DNA of 64,000 nt from Halanaerobiales bacterium (GCA_016278485.1 JADQBT010000020.1:1-64000), one strand, 5' to 3'; counted from the first letter of the stretch, positions 1-9,212 are shown. Made by a program: numbers and translations. Notes: a model not told the origin generated them from the letters alone.

Positions 1-640
1 ACACAAGATATAAGACATTTATAATTCTTCCAGTCCTACCATTTCCATCATAGAAAGGGTGGATTGATTCAAACTGATAATGAATAACTACCAATTTAAT
101 TAAAGAATCAATTGTATCCTCATCATTATTAATATACTTTTCCAGATTAGACATAAGAGATAGTATTTCCTCTTCTCCAGCAGGAGGTTTATAAACTATT
201 TCACCAGTAACTGTATTTTTTAACTCAGTACCCGGTAATGACCTGATTCCTGCTCTGTTTTGTTCAATGATTTCCTGTATATCCACTATAACATTTGTAG
301 TAATTACTCCTCTTTTTTTAACCAATTCATATCCATGCCATAAAGCCGTTCTATAATTGACCACTTCTTTTGCTTGAGGGTTATTATAATTTTCTTTACT
401 CATAGCTTTAAATAATTCATCGTGTGTTGTAATAATATTTTCAATCTCTGAACTATCCTTGGCTTCGTTGATGGTGATTGCATTGATTAAGATATGTTTA
501 TTGGGTATAGTATCAGCATATCCCTTTAATTCCGCTAATGCCCTATGTGATCTTGCAAGTTGTTTTAATACTCTTCTTGTTTCTAGATTTACATCTGGAG
601 GTAATAACTTAAGCCCGTTGTTAGCCAATGAAATATAATC
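1..640 (-). CDS. Fic family protein (partial, runs off the window; start lost or unusual)
   Basis: A minus-strand reading frame enters from the window edge and carries the Fic signature HPFYDGNGRTGR close to position 20-60. Further upstream in the protein are stretches typical of the Fic N-terminal domain (PPDVNLETRRVL, ELKG, and EAKDSSEIENI followed by TTHDEL). Fic enzymes usually transfer AMP or a related group to target proteins, and the SSEIENI helix resembles the inhibitory motif built into many of them. The C-terminus lies outside the window. No ATG precedes the conserved N-terminus: the frame meets a TAA just before position 640, and the only nearby candidate is a TTG at 626-628 without a ribosome binding site. 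The gene may have lost its start, or it may use a rare start. Confidence 0.8.
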
Positions 641-646
641 TTATTC

Positions 647-874
647 TTGCTCTTTCAGACAATATCAATTATACTGGTTGCGGCCTTTCTGCTATGGTAC
701 ATAGATACCACAACATACTCAAGAATTTCTTTAATCAATTCAGATACTATAACCACATTTGAAGCCTTATCAGCTTCTGTTAAAAGTGATTCATTTTTTT
801 TATTATTTATTACAATTATTCATATTATTTTATATAATATGTTGATAAAACTTATTGACCTAGAAAGTCATTAA
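647..874 (+). CDS. Possible small two-helix membrane protein or fragment
   Basis: This 75-codon frame on the plus strand would encode two hydrophobic helices, at about residues 3-18 and 49-68. It begins with TTG and has no clear ribosome binding site. It starts within ten bases of the point where the Fic frame breaks off on the other strand, and it ends inside the last codons of gajB. It could be the C-terminal piece of a membrane protein cut at the same junction, or a chance frame in AT-rich DNA. I do not recognise a family. Confidence 0.25.
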   Translation: MLFQTISIILVAAFLLWYIDTTTYSRISLINSDTITTFEALSASVKSDSFFLLFITIIHIILYNMLIKLIDLESH

Positions 875-2549
875 CTAATATAACATTATCGATCCCAAAC
901 CAGTCCTGAACTCTAGTCAGACCAGCAGAAAGTTGATCATTTATATATAGAATTGCTAGATTCTTGATTGCTCGAGAACAACTAACATAAAACAGGTGAT
1001 TAGTCCTATCATAAACTTTCGTTGGGGCATCTTTTAAGGCTTCTATGTCACCAGTTAAATATTCTGGGAAATTATAATTATTCCATGTTCGCTCTCCTAT
1101 TACTACCAACACATTTTCAAATTCGTCTCCTTTTGTATTATGTTTAGTAGAAAATATTGAATCTCTTTCAATATGATTATAAAGATTTTTAATCTCCTGA
1201 TAATTTATGTCCATTAATTTTTGAAAAAAATTTTTTCTTTCTTTATCTTCTTCAATTTTATTCTTAAATGCCTTTAATTTATCATCTTCAACAAATAAAT
1301 TATTATTGAATACATATTCCCAGATTTCTTTTAGTTTTCCTTCTTTTTGAAGTTCAATTAAATCATCCATTATCTTTTTTAACTTCATCTTATCATTACT
1401 TCCTAGAAATTTATAATCTATTTTTCCCATTAAATCAAAGATCTTATTTTCATTATATAGTTCTATACTTGTCTCAACTCTATTCAAGAGAAAAGAGGAA
1501 ATTGAGCATTCTTTTTCAAATAACTTTTCCTGATAATTATAATATGGATAATATTCCTTATATATATTGAATATGTTTTCATATCCAGCTCTCTTTGCTA
1601 TTTCTCTATGACTTAGTAAAAGTTCCTTAACTACCCCGCCCCAATTAATTTGTAGTCTTTCTTTAAAAATGCTTAAAATACCCGACTCAAATATAGATGA
1701 ATATTCTTCTTCACTTTCTAAATAAAAAAAGGAAACAGAGCCTTCTATATTTTTATTTTTACCTGCTGGATATTGATTAATATCTCCTCTGATATTATTT
1801 AATAAATTAATAACCTGTTCCGAAGATCGATAATTTGTTTCTTTTGGTATATGTTCTAAAACATCACTTTCTTCGATTGAACCAATGCCTTTATCATATA
1901 TACTCTGCATAAAATCGCCAAAAAAACCAACCATAAAATCATCACTCTGATTTTTATCTTCAAGTTCTGATAAACATTCAAAAAATATATTTACTATATT
2001 TTTATCTGTATCCTGATATTCATCTATTAGCACAACAGGAAACCTATCCATGAAAATACGTCTTAATTTTGAATATCTCAAAAACATCTCCCAGGAAATC
2101 TCTATAACTTCATCATGAGAAATTACACCATCTTTAATTACTTTAAATTCTCTATATTCTATATTTCTATTTTCCAAAGATTCAATATCTAAATCTTCAT
2201 ATAAGTCTATTATAACATCTTTTAATTCCTGTTGATATTTTCCTATTATATCCCAAAAAAAATCATGTATTGTATTCACAATTAGAACACTATTTTCTCC
2301 AATTCTATCTTTTATTTCATCAACTGCTACATTTGTATAGGTAATACAGCCTATCTTTTTAGCTAATCTATCATATTCAATAGCATTATTTTCAATAATA
2401 TACTCCAGGGTTTTAATCAAAGACCATGTCTTACCTGAGCCTGCACCTGCATCAAGTAAAAAAGACTTTTTATTATCAATACACGCATATATTTTATCTA
2501 AAGAATCATCTTTATGTTCAACATCATTTCTTTCTATTTCTGCAACCAC
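852..2549 (-). CDS. gajB: Gabija GajB, UvrD/Rep-like helicase
   Basis: The 565-residue product is a superfamily 1 helicase-like NTPase. Walker A is GAGSGKT at residues 35-41, Walker B with the UvrD-type tail is LIDEYQDTD near residue 175, an NYRSS motif lies near 240, and the C-terminal motifs GDEFENVLVV and FYVSCSRA are present. In Gabija, GajB works with the OLD-type nuclease GajA to stop phages, and nucleotide depletion is thought to license GajA. The start overlaps the end of the upstream gajA by 16 bases, so the two are almost certainly co-translated. The length is somewhat above the approximately 500 residues usual for GajB. The family assignment rests on the pairing as well as on the motifs. 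Confidence 0.88.
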   Translation of the reverse strand: MVAEIERNDVEHKDDSLDKIYACIDNKKSFLLDAGAGSGKTWSLIKTLEYIIENNAIEYDRLAKKIGCITYTNVAVDEIKDRIGENSVLIVNTIHDFFWDIIGKYQQELKDVIIDLYEDLDIESLENRNIEYREFKVIKDGVISHDEVIEISWEMFLRYSKLRRIFMDRFPVVLIDEYQDTDKNIVNIFFECLSELEDKNQSDDFMVGFFGDFMQSIYDKGIGSIEESDVLEHIPKETNYRSSEQVINLLNNIRGDINQYPAGKNKNIEGSVSFFYLESEEEYSSIFESGILSIFKERLQINWGGVVKELLLSHREIAKRAGYENIFNIYKEYYPYYNYQEKLFEKECSISSFLLNRVETSIELYNENKIFDLMGKIDYKFLGSNDKMKLKKIMDDLIELQKEGKLKEIWEYVFNNNLFVEDDKLKAFKNKIEEDKERKNFFQKLMDINYQEIKNLYNHIERDSIFSTKHNTKGDEFENVLVVIGERTWNNYNFPEYLTGDIEALKDAPTKVYDRTNHLFYVSCSRAIKNLAILYINDQLSAGLTRVQDWFGIDNVILVNDFLGQ

Positions 2550-4630
2550 TCCAATCCCTCCCTGATATAAGTAGGTACTTTCCAGTCATCTAATTCAAGA
2601 TGAAACATAATATCAAAAGCAAAAGTAGGTTTATTGGAAATGGATATTACAATCTTATCAATCACTTGTTTATTTATAACTATATCTTCTTTGTTTTTAG
2701 AAAATATATCCTTTATTGCTCCCTTCAGATTCCCAGCAGGGGTTTTAACAGATTCAAATTCAGAAATACTGTCATATAATAAATCAAAATTTTCTAAGAC
2801 AAACTGTTCTTCAAAACTCCTACCACATAATACTTCGCATTTATGTAGCTTTAAAGGATACTGATATTGATAAGCGACTCTGAATAGTTCATTACAATCT
2901 ATTTTGTTATCTTCACCACATTCCAGCAACTCATCTATATTCTTCAATTTAGGAAGCCAATCCTGTAAAGTTAAATTACTACTAGTATAGTCTTTATTTA
3001 ACTCAGGAGCTATTTTACTATATTTATTATTAGGGTCAACACAATCTAAATCTGTTATAATTAAAGTCTTAACTCCAATAAAGTTTAATAAGTCTTTAAA
3101 CTTATAGGCATATGCCCCTCCTACTTCAATTATCGAAATGTATTGGGTAGTTAAACTATAGTCTTTATCATCATTTGATATTTTCTTAATCATCAATGGC
3201 AATAACATTCTTTCTACAGTTCCCTCAATCATAATCACTTTATCAGCAAAAAACATATCGCAATTATCAAGTTTTAAATATTGTTCTAAAAACTTAATAC
3301 CCTCTGACTTTGAAAGAGCAAAATCCTCTAAATCTTTAGTTACAACATATTCTCCCCGATTTTTAAGGTAACGAATGTGCTTATAGCTACTTTCAGATAT
3401 AATATGAGAAGAATGAGTTGTAATAACAATTTGTACATTCCATTTTAAAGCTCCTTTTTCTTTATCAAGTTTCTTGCTAATAAAATCAACTATATTTCTT
3501 ATAAAAGTTTTTTGCATTTGTGGATGTAAATGAACTTCTGGTTCTTCAATAAATATCATTTGCAGTCTAGAACCTACTATCTGAAATTCTTTATAAAAGT
3601 ATAATAATTTTAGTATTATATAAATTAGGTTACTGAATCCAAGACCATTATATGACTCAGGTAAACTATAGCCACTATCATTACTATAAAATATATCTGT
3701 ATTATTCTTCAAAATACTTTCTGGAGAAAACTTCGATTTCAATTCTATATTGCGGTCTTCCAGACCTGGATAACCAAAAGTATTTAAGTCATCGAAATAT
3801 TCCTTGAAAATAACAGAATAATTATCGTCCCAGGTTCCACTGGCGGTTCCTAATACTTCTGTTAGCTCTATTAATAATTTTTCATCATCATCCTGTACTA
3901 ATTTAAAATAGCTGTCAAACAACTTTGATAATTCTTTAGTTTTATCCTCAGACTTATCATCAAGTTCCCGACGAGCAAAAATAAATGCAGTTTTTAATAA
4001 TTTATTTAAATCTGTCTTCCATGTTTTTTTCTTATCAATTTGATACTTATTTTTTCTATTAGTAGAATCAATAGTCCAGATGCGGGTTTTATAAAAACTA
4101 CTATAATTATCTTTGATATATTCTAATAATTCTATTTTGCTATCACTATGAAGTCTTTCATATCTTTCAAAAAGCCGTTTGGCTTTTTCACAATAGTACT
4201 CATATTGCAAAATTACTTCTTTATTATCAAATTTTAATTCAGTAATAAAAGGTTCTAAATGTGCTGTATTATCGCTATCAGTATATGTAATTACAATTTC
4301 TAACTTTATTATAGGTAGTTTGTTTTCAAACTCTTTTTTTAAATCAGTTATTTTTTCTTCATTTTCTTCATTTTTTTTACCTTTCAACTTTGTATACTTT
4401 TTGTAACTTTCATAACTACTATCAAAATTACTTAAACATGATAATGAAAAATCAGCAAAATCGAAATTCGGATTATTATTTGTAAAACACTTAACTAATT
4501 CAACAAAAGATGTCTTTCCACAATTATTTCTTCCCACTATTATAGTATTCTGATCATCCAGCATGATTCTATTTTGTGACTTTTTAACAAGTAGTCTAAA
4601 ATTTTCCCCAGCAATGCTTTTAATTTTCAT
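2534..4630 (-). CDS. gajA: Gabija GajA, OLD-family ATPase with TOPRIM nuclease
   Basis: This is a 698-residue OLD-family protein. The ABC-type ATPase half has Walker A GRNNCGKTS at residues 33-41, Walker B FIEEPEVHLHP near 365 and an H-loop ITTHSSH near 400. The TOPRIM nuclease half follows, with an EGTVE acidic motif near 468 and ITDLD near 525. Such proteins nick DNA in a sequence-guided, nucleotide-inhibited way. It is the first gene of the pair, with gajB overlapping its stop. It is longer than the well-studied GajA (about 580 residues), mainly because of a charged region at about residues 75-230 in the ATPase half. A related class 2 OLD/UvrD pair outside Gabija proper is the alternative. 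Confidence 0.88.
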   Translation of the reverse strand: MKIKSIAGENFRLLVKKSQNRIMLDDQNTIIVGRNNCGKTSFVELVKCFTNNNPNFDFADFSLSCLSNFDSSYESYKKYTKLKGKKNEENEEKITDLKKEFENKLPIIKLEIVITYTDSDNTAHLEPFITELKFDNKEVILQYEYYCEKAKRLFERYERLHSDSKIELLEYIKDNYSSFYKTRIWTIDSTNRKNKYQIDKKKTWKTDLNKLLKTAFIFARRELDDKSEDKTKELSKLFDSYFKLVQDDDEKLLIELTEVLGTASGTWDDNYSVIFKEYFDDLNTFGYPGLEDRNIELKSKFSPESILKNNTDIFYSNDSGYSLPESYNGLGFSNLIYIILKLLYFYKEFQIVGSRLQMIFIEEPEVHLHPQMQKTFIRNIVDFISKKLDKEKGALKWNVQIVITTHSSHIISESSYKHIRYLKNRGEYVVTKDLEDFALSKSEGIKFLEQYLKLDNCDMFFADKVIMIEGTVERMLLPLMIKKISNDDKDYSLTTQYISIIEVGGAYAYKFKDLLNFIGVKTLIITDLDCVDPNNKYSKIAPELNKDYTSSNLTLQDWLPKLKNIDELLECGEDNKIDCNELFRVAYQYQYPLKLHKCEVLCGRSFEEQFVLENFDLLYDSISEFESVKTPAGNLKGAIKDIFSKNKEDIVINKQVIDKIVISISNKPTFAFDIMFHLELDDWKVPTYIREGLEWLQK

Positions 4631-4692
4631 ACTAAGCCTCCATCTGTTATATTGTATAATATTATCTATATTACCTTGAATATATCGAATAT

Positions 4693-4977
4693 TTATTCAC
4701 ACAATAAACTACTAAAACCCTGTAGTATCTCTACCAAGTTATTTGAATGATTTTTCAAAAAATAATCTGCATCAACAATAGGCCTTGTAGTAAATTCACT
4801 TATTGAATATAAAAGAAATCCTCCTTTGAGTATGAGACTATTTCTGTAAGATGACCGGGAAAGTCTCCTTATAAACTCTTCCTAGCAAAATAGATTAAGT
4901 AATTGTAGAAGTGGCATCCCATCCTTTTTTGATCTATTTTTTAATTTAGCTATAACTGATGCTGCCACATTAGCCAC
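4693..4977 (-). pseudogene. AbiEii-type toxin remnant (copy 1)
   Basis: Translating the minus strand just after abiEi gives an AbiEii-like N-terminus: ANVAASVIAKLKNRSKKDG, then a TAG at 4882-4884 where homologues usually have a sense codon, then EEFIRRLS, LILKGGFLLYS and TRPIVDADYFL. KGG and DADY correspond to the nucleotidyltransferase-type active site of the AbiEii toxin. The frame stops at 4693, after about 95 codons, whereas full toxins have around 300. A GTG start would overlap the abiEi stop, as in functional abiE operons. The toxin is therefore dead through both a nonsense codon and loss of its C-terminal two thirds. Confidence 0.8.
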
Positions 4978-5573
4978 TACAACCACACCCCTAGATATGT
5001 CTGCAACTTATTCTGAATATTGAATCTCTCACCATATTCCAATAATCTCCTAATATTTTTATTACTGTCAATTACATAACGCTGTATAGCATTACTAACA
5101 ACTTCTCTTTCTAATTTATTTTCATATCGTAAAACATCGCAAATAGTCCGATCACGATTAAATATTTTAACTGTTACACCTGCAACTTGAATTGAATCTA
5201 CTCCTATTTCTAGAATGTTGGGTTTAAGATAAAAAGGTTCTACAAGAGGATAATCAATTTTATACTTACTTTTTGCACTATTTCTATCAACTGCTATTTG
5301 ACATGCTGATGGTATTCTATCTGTATAATCATATTGTAAAAGTGCACTTTCTAAAAATATAACTGCCCGAGGAAATAATCTTGCTATAATTGCCTCTTCC
5401 GGGAAAGTAGACTCCAATAATTCATAATAACCATATTTTATCCTACTAACAACATTATCTTCTATAAGTCTTTTAATCTGACGACTGGAAAAACCGATGT
5501 CATTTAGTTCGGAAGTTTTTAAAATACCACCATGCTTATTAAATTCTTTATAAAGAATATCTAATTTATTCAT
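4977..5573 (-). CDS. abiEi: AbiEi-type antitoxin and autorepressor (copy 1)
   Basis: The 198-residue protein matches the AbiEi family. It has an N-terminal winged helix (FNKHGGILKTSELNDIGFSS, then RQIKRL) followed by the C-terminal antitoxin domain with DRTICDVLRYENKLEREVV. I chose the ATG at 5573 (MNKLDILY). An upstream in-frame ATG at 5654 would place the promoter and operator inside the coding region, and the paralogue at 49810 begins at the equivalent codon. AbiEi normally neutralises the AbiEii nucleotidyltransferase toxin and represses its own operon. Here the toxin downstream is a pseudogene, so this antitoxin is an orphan. It is nearly identical to the copy at 49.8-50.4 kb over its C-terminal half. 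Confidence 0.88.
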   Translation of the reverse strand: MNKLDILYKEFNKHGGILKTSELNDIGFSSRQIKRLIEDNVVSRIKYGYYELLESTFPEEAIIARLFPRAVIFLESALLQYDYTDRIPSACQIAVDRNSAKSKYKIDYPLVEPFYLKPNILEIGVDSIQVAGVTVKIFNRDRTICDVLRYENKLEREVVSNAIQRYVIDSNKNIRRLLEYGERFNIQNKLQTYLGVWL

Positions 5574-5588
5574 AATTGCACCTCGATG

Positions 5589-5654
5589 TACGCATTGATA
5601 TTCGCACTGCGTATAATTTAGTGTAGTTATACTAAATATTTCTATTGACAGCAA
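5589..5654 (-). promoter_or_regulatory. abiEi promoter with inverted-repeat operators
   Basis: On the minus strand a -35 TTGCTG (5649-5654) and a -10 TATAAC (5626-5631) are separated by 17 bases. Two inverted repeats follow directly: GTATAA/TTATAC (5611-5632), overlapping the -10, and TACGCA/TGCGTA (5589-5613), over the expected transcription start. AbiEi proteins are known to bind inverted repeats in their own promoters. The same arrangement survives at 19.86-19.93 kb, and a degenerate form lies at 50.42-50.45 kb. Confidence 0.6.
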
Positions 5655-5754
5655 TTATTATTTACCTTACTGGGTATTGTCGTCCCTGTATTTATACTAA
5701 GTCAAAAAGTAAATAAAAACTCTGATCCTAGCTTACTATCGGACCATTTTCAGT

Positions 5755-5885
5755 ATAGCCTGTGAACTCTAAAACCTGCAAATTTAGTCTGCGAAATTTC
5801 TTTTGAACCTGTCCACTGCATTTTTGTCACTCTTTTTTTGCATATTTGACAATATTTACTTTATATTTCGACAGGGCTAATATAA
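5755..5885 (-). pseudogene. Deletion scar of an ABC-three-component-like operon
   Basis: Bases 5758-5806 closely match the last codons of the ABC ATPase gene at 19.98-20.03 kb (shared run TGTGAACTCTAAAACCTGC). Bases 5813-5880 match the first codons and promoter of that operon at 23.85-23.92 kb, with a shared CACTGCAT and a shared TATTTCGACAGGG. Everything between, about 3.8 kb in the intact copy, is missing. This stretch is thus the two ends of a second, deleted copy of the operon, still sitting directly beside an abiE locus as the intact one does. It holds no gene of its own. Confidence 0.75.
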
Positions 5886-5918
5886 TCTCTGCGAGATTGC
5901 TCCAGCAGGATGGGGTGC

Positions 5919-7031
5919 CTATCTTTTAAATAACTCATATTTATTGGCACTTTCATAAAAAAGTTCTTTATACCAGGAAACTGCCTGATAAAACTTATAC
6001 CAGTTAGAGGCAAAAAAATCATCAGCGACTACTGCTTCTCTTACTGTTCTGCTTTGATAACGATGAGGTTTGAAATCAAGAAAAGCCTCTCTCAGCCACT
6101 CATTTTCATCATAGTAAAAACCTTTATCATGTTGTTGAAGTAACTTCTGATCAATAAATATTTGCTGCCAGTTTGATATTCGCTTATCTGTCCTCGTCTG
6201 CGAGATTAAATTAGCAAAAAATAACTCATAATTGTTAAACTCTACATTATCATCTCTATATTCAGGATGGTTTTTCAAGTATTCTTGTAAGTGTGTTTTT
6301 ATATTTTGAAAGGCTCTTATGTAACGGTCAGGATTAGCTACTTTTACTTTTTTATACCCAAGAGAAAAGTTATCTGTTCTATCATAGGCATACTCCCAGT
6401 GTAAATACGGATAATCAGGATAATGATAGGCCTGCCCATGTCCATATGCAGGTATATTATCAGAATGTTCTTCCGGAAGTTGTTTCAGGACAAATAGTTT
6501 TATTTCATTTATTTGATTATCATATACATCATCAAGTGGACACTGATCTCTAATATCATTTACTTTACTGACAATACCGGAAAATCCCTGGTGGGCAAAG
6601 GTATCTGCATAAGCATGTAAGACCACTCCCAGTTCAATCGGATGGTGGTCCTGTTTTGAACTGACTGTTTTTACTTCATTTAAAATATCCATTATGATTG
6701 GTGATTCTTCTTTACATCTCATTTTCTTGCTGAAGCTTGTCCCCTCACAACCTGGGACAAAATGAAAGGCTGTGGTGTTATTCAGCATAGCTTCATAGTT
6801 AAAAGTATTGATTTTAAAATATGAATGGCAGGTAGCCATATTTAACAGAAAATTTTCAGGAATCAATTCTCTCAAAACCGCCTGTGGTGTAATTTCATCC
6901 AGAGTTATCTGATTAATTTTAGCATCATCAACAAACTGGGATGCATAAGCGATCTGATAGGCTGCTTCTTTGTTAAAACCAACTCCACGAGCAAATGCTA
7001 AAAGTGCAAAATAATGGGCATCTATTTTCAC
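5919..7031 (-). CDS. DUF6765 family protein (copy 1)
   Basis: This 370-residue protein begins MKIDAHYFALLAFARGVGF and continues with AYQIAYASQFVDDAK, as in the DUF6765 family. It is rich in His and Asp (HPIELGVVLHAYADTFAHQGFSG near residue 130), a pattern like the metal-binding helices of zinc-dependent phospholipase C and S1/P1 nuclease folds. The fold link is inference; I know of no assigned reaction. It starts 13 bases after the PIN-like gene at 7044-9074 and probably shares its promoter. A nearly identical copy of exactly equal length lies at 56231-57343. Confidence 0.75.
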   Translation of the reverse strand: MKIDAHYFALLAFARGVGFNKEAAYQIAYASQFVDDAKINQITLDEITPQAVLRELIPENFLLNMATCHSYFKINTFNYEAMLNNTTAFHFVPGCEGTSFSKKMRCKEESPIIMDILNEVKTVSSKQDHHPIELGVVLHAYADTFAHQGFSGIVSKVNDIRDQCPLDDVYDNQINEIKLFVLKQLPEEHSDNIPAYGHGQAYHYPDYPYLHWEYAYDRTDNFSLGYKKVKVANPDRYIRAFQNIKTHLQEYLKNHPEYRDDNVEFNNYELFFANLISQTRTDKRISNWQQIFIDQKLLQQHDKGFYYDENEWLREAFLDFKPHRYQSRTVREAVVADDFFASNWYKFYQAVSWYKELFYESANKYELFKR

Positions 7032-7043
7032 GAGTTATCTCTC

Positions 7044-9074
7044 CTAAAAAGAATTTTCCATTGGAATTTCATCATCATTGAAGAAAGCTATTAACCTGTT
7101 TTTTAAAAATTTGACAAAAATAATTTTAATAATCCAGGTAAGAAAGGTTGAAGGTAGGCCAATAATTACCCCTTCAATAATAAAGTTTATTTTACTCCAA
7201 TCTAACGCAATTAAATCTTTTATTAAATAAAGAAAACTAGTAATTACTCCAAAAATAAAGATGATTGCCATTTTTTCTATTGATTTTTCCATCTTGCTCA
7301 TAGTAACATTTAATTTATTTTGGGTCATCACCATCGTTTTTTCCAATAATTCTTTTTCCTTTTCACTATTAACAGCTAATTCTTCGTTAGCTGCTTCAAG
7401 TTCTTCAATTTTACTATTTGCTTCTACCAGTTCTTCTTCCATCTCCCTAGCTTTATCTATTAGCGAATCATGAATTAATTCATCTCTTTCTCCTTCAGAT
7501 TTGCATTCCTTAAATTTGCTTGTTATATAACGATCCATTAAGACCCTTTTAGCTAATTTTTTTGTTCCATCAAATCTAGATATCCGGGCTAAGATCTTAT
7601 GTATTAATTCGGAATCTGAAATTAAAGTATCTTCTGATCTGAAAGTATTAGCAAAAAGTTGAATAAAGGTGTCATCATAAGTAGATTCAGAGGTCGTTAC
7701 AAACCTCAGTATTTGCATAAGCTGAGAAGGTAATATTGCAAGAGGAGGCTTCTCCTTTAATTCATGATCAAGTTTTTGCATTTTTATCAATAAATAATCT
7801 GTTGTCAAAAACCAACTGTTTGCCTCATAAAAGTTTTTACAATAATCTCTATCTTGATAGATATAAGCAAGATTATATGCATCATGTTCGAGAGCAGTTG
7901 TACTCTTTTTTCTATCTTCTGGGACTCCATCCTCCTGCAGTCTTATTTTTGAAATAAATTTATTTATTACATCTTGTAAATTTTCATTATATTCCTGGAA
8001 CTCTCTTTCTACTGTAATTCCTTTTTCCTCTAATATATAGTCTATATTTTTATAGATACTGATAAAATCGTCAACAGAAATACCACTTTGCATTGATTCA
8101 CGCCAAAATGTAGTTACATAATTATGATCTGTCGTGTAATTACAACCTAATTCAGCTAAACTTCTTTTAACTGGATATTGTTTTATAATCCTTGCATCAT
8201 AATTTAAACGTCTCTGTAATTCATCTAAGGTCATTCTGCTAATCCTTAAATCAAATTTATATTTATGGCAAATTTCTACTACTTCCTTGACTGCCTGATG
8301 TCTTTCTTCTCCCTGCAGATTTACCAATCTATACACTACACTGGAGTCCAGATATAATATCTTACCGGACAATTCTCTTTTGAAATTTTCTATTATTTCC
8401 GGATCACAAACAGTAGTCAGATAACGAAAAGCTTTATCTACTAAATTAATTAAGAACATATTTCTTTCTTTATTATTGGAAGTAAAGAATGCAGGAAATT
8501 CAACCTCTTCAATTTTTTTAATTTCTGGTCTATTAGAAAAGGTAAAATCAAACTCTTCATAATCAAGTAACTTTTCTATTTTTTCTTTATCCTTACCATC
8601 AATTAAATGAATACTATCTATCCCATGTGTTACAAATAATTGATTTAAATATGATAGTAAATCTTTCTTAAGTGTTTTAAAGTCTTCAGAAGTTAAAAAA
8701 GAATATGAAGGACGAATTTCATTATATACCCAATCATTAAGAACTTTATCTTGCAACTCATCTTCATTATCTTTATTTTGTTTAATTGAATTATATACAT
8801 CAGGTGAAAGTTGATAATTGTTTTCTTTTAGAGATATTAACTTATTTTTATTTTTTAAATTTTTTAAAATAGGTTTTAATTCATTTAAGGTCATTTTGAT
8901 ACCAAGAGCTAAATCAATCTGTTCAATAATTTCAACACTTGATAAAGAACTATTGTTGCTCTTAAAAAGAACACTTAATACAAGAGCTTCTTTTGTCTCT
9001 TTTGTGCAGTCAACATCACATGGTACAAAATGTGCCAGTCGATTAATTATTTTTACTCCTTCACCTGTCTTCAT
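7044..9074 (-). CDS. Winged-helix, PIN-like nuclease and membrane-anchor protein
   Basis: The 676-residue product has several parts. An N-terminal region looks like a winged helix (residues about 15-95). A PIN-like core has the first acidic strand in ILYLDSSVVYRLV near residue 240, a conserved acidic helix ALEHDAYNLAYI near 396 and WFLTTDYLLI near 426, which is the usual spacing of PIN active-site acids with an inserted helical region. A coiled coil covers about 535-595 and two transmembrane helices about 600-660. PIN domains are metal-dependent ribonucleases. The membrane tether with a coiled coil suggests a sensor or effector acting at the membrane. It forms a probable two-gene operon with DUF6765 and has no second copy in the window. 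Confidence 0.6.
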   Translation of the reverse strand: MKTGEGVKIINRLAHFVPCDVDCTKETKEALVLSVLFKSNNSSLSSVEIIEQIDLALGIKMTLNELKPILKNLKNKNKLISLKENNYQLSPDVYNSIKQNKDNEDELQDKVLNDWVYNEIRPSYSFLTSEDFKTLKKDLLSYLNQLFVTHGIDSIHLIDGKDKEKIEKLLDYEEFDFTFSNRPEIKKIEEVEFPAFFTSNNKERNMFLINLVDKAFRYLTTVCDPEIIENFKRELSGKILYLDSSVVYRLVNLQGEERHQAVKEVVEICHKYKFDLRISRMTLDELQRRLNYDARIIKQYPVKRSLAELGCNYTTDHNYVTTFWRESMQSGISVDDFISIYKNIDYILEEKGITVEREFQEYNENLQDVINKFISKIRLQEDGVPEDRKKSTTALEHDAYNLAYIYQDRDYCKNFYEANSWFLTTDYLLIKMQKLDHELKEKPPLAILPSQLMQILRFVTTSESTYDDTFIQLFANTFRSEDTLISDSELIHKILARISRFDGTKKLAKRVLMDRYITSKFKECKSEGERDELIHDSLIDKAREMEEELVEANSKIEELEAANEELAVNSEKEKELLEKTMVMTQNKLNVTMSKMEKSIEKMAIIFIFGVITSFLYLIKDLIALDWSKINFIIEGVIIGLPSTFLTWIIKIIFVKFLKNRLIAFFNDDEIPMENSF

Positions 9075-9200
9075 TGTTTCGCCCCCATTTTTTTGTTATA
9101 AATTAACAAAATTGATTTTATAAATAAATATATTCTATTACTAGATATAATTTCCTGCATAAAGTTCTAATTTTTTGTAATTTTCTTTCTTTTTTTCTGT
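9075..9200 (-). promoter_or_regulatory. Conserved leader/promoter of the PIN-DUF6765 operon
   Basis: The sequence upstream of the PIN-like gene (AAATTAACAAAATTGATTTT, then TATTCTATTACTAGATATA) is almost identical to that directly upstream of the second DUF6765 gene (57355-57460). Conservation over more than 100 non-coding bases, with a different gene placed after it, marks it as the original promoter region. Exact -10 and -35 boxes are ambiguous in this AT-rich stretch. Confidence 0.45.
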
Positions 9201-9212
9201 TATACGTCAAAA

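Noticed and set aside
5574-5654. The longer start for abiEi at 5654
   Set aside because: It would put the promoter and both operator repeats into the coding region, and the second abiEi copy starts at the internal ATG.
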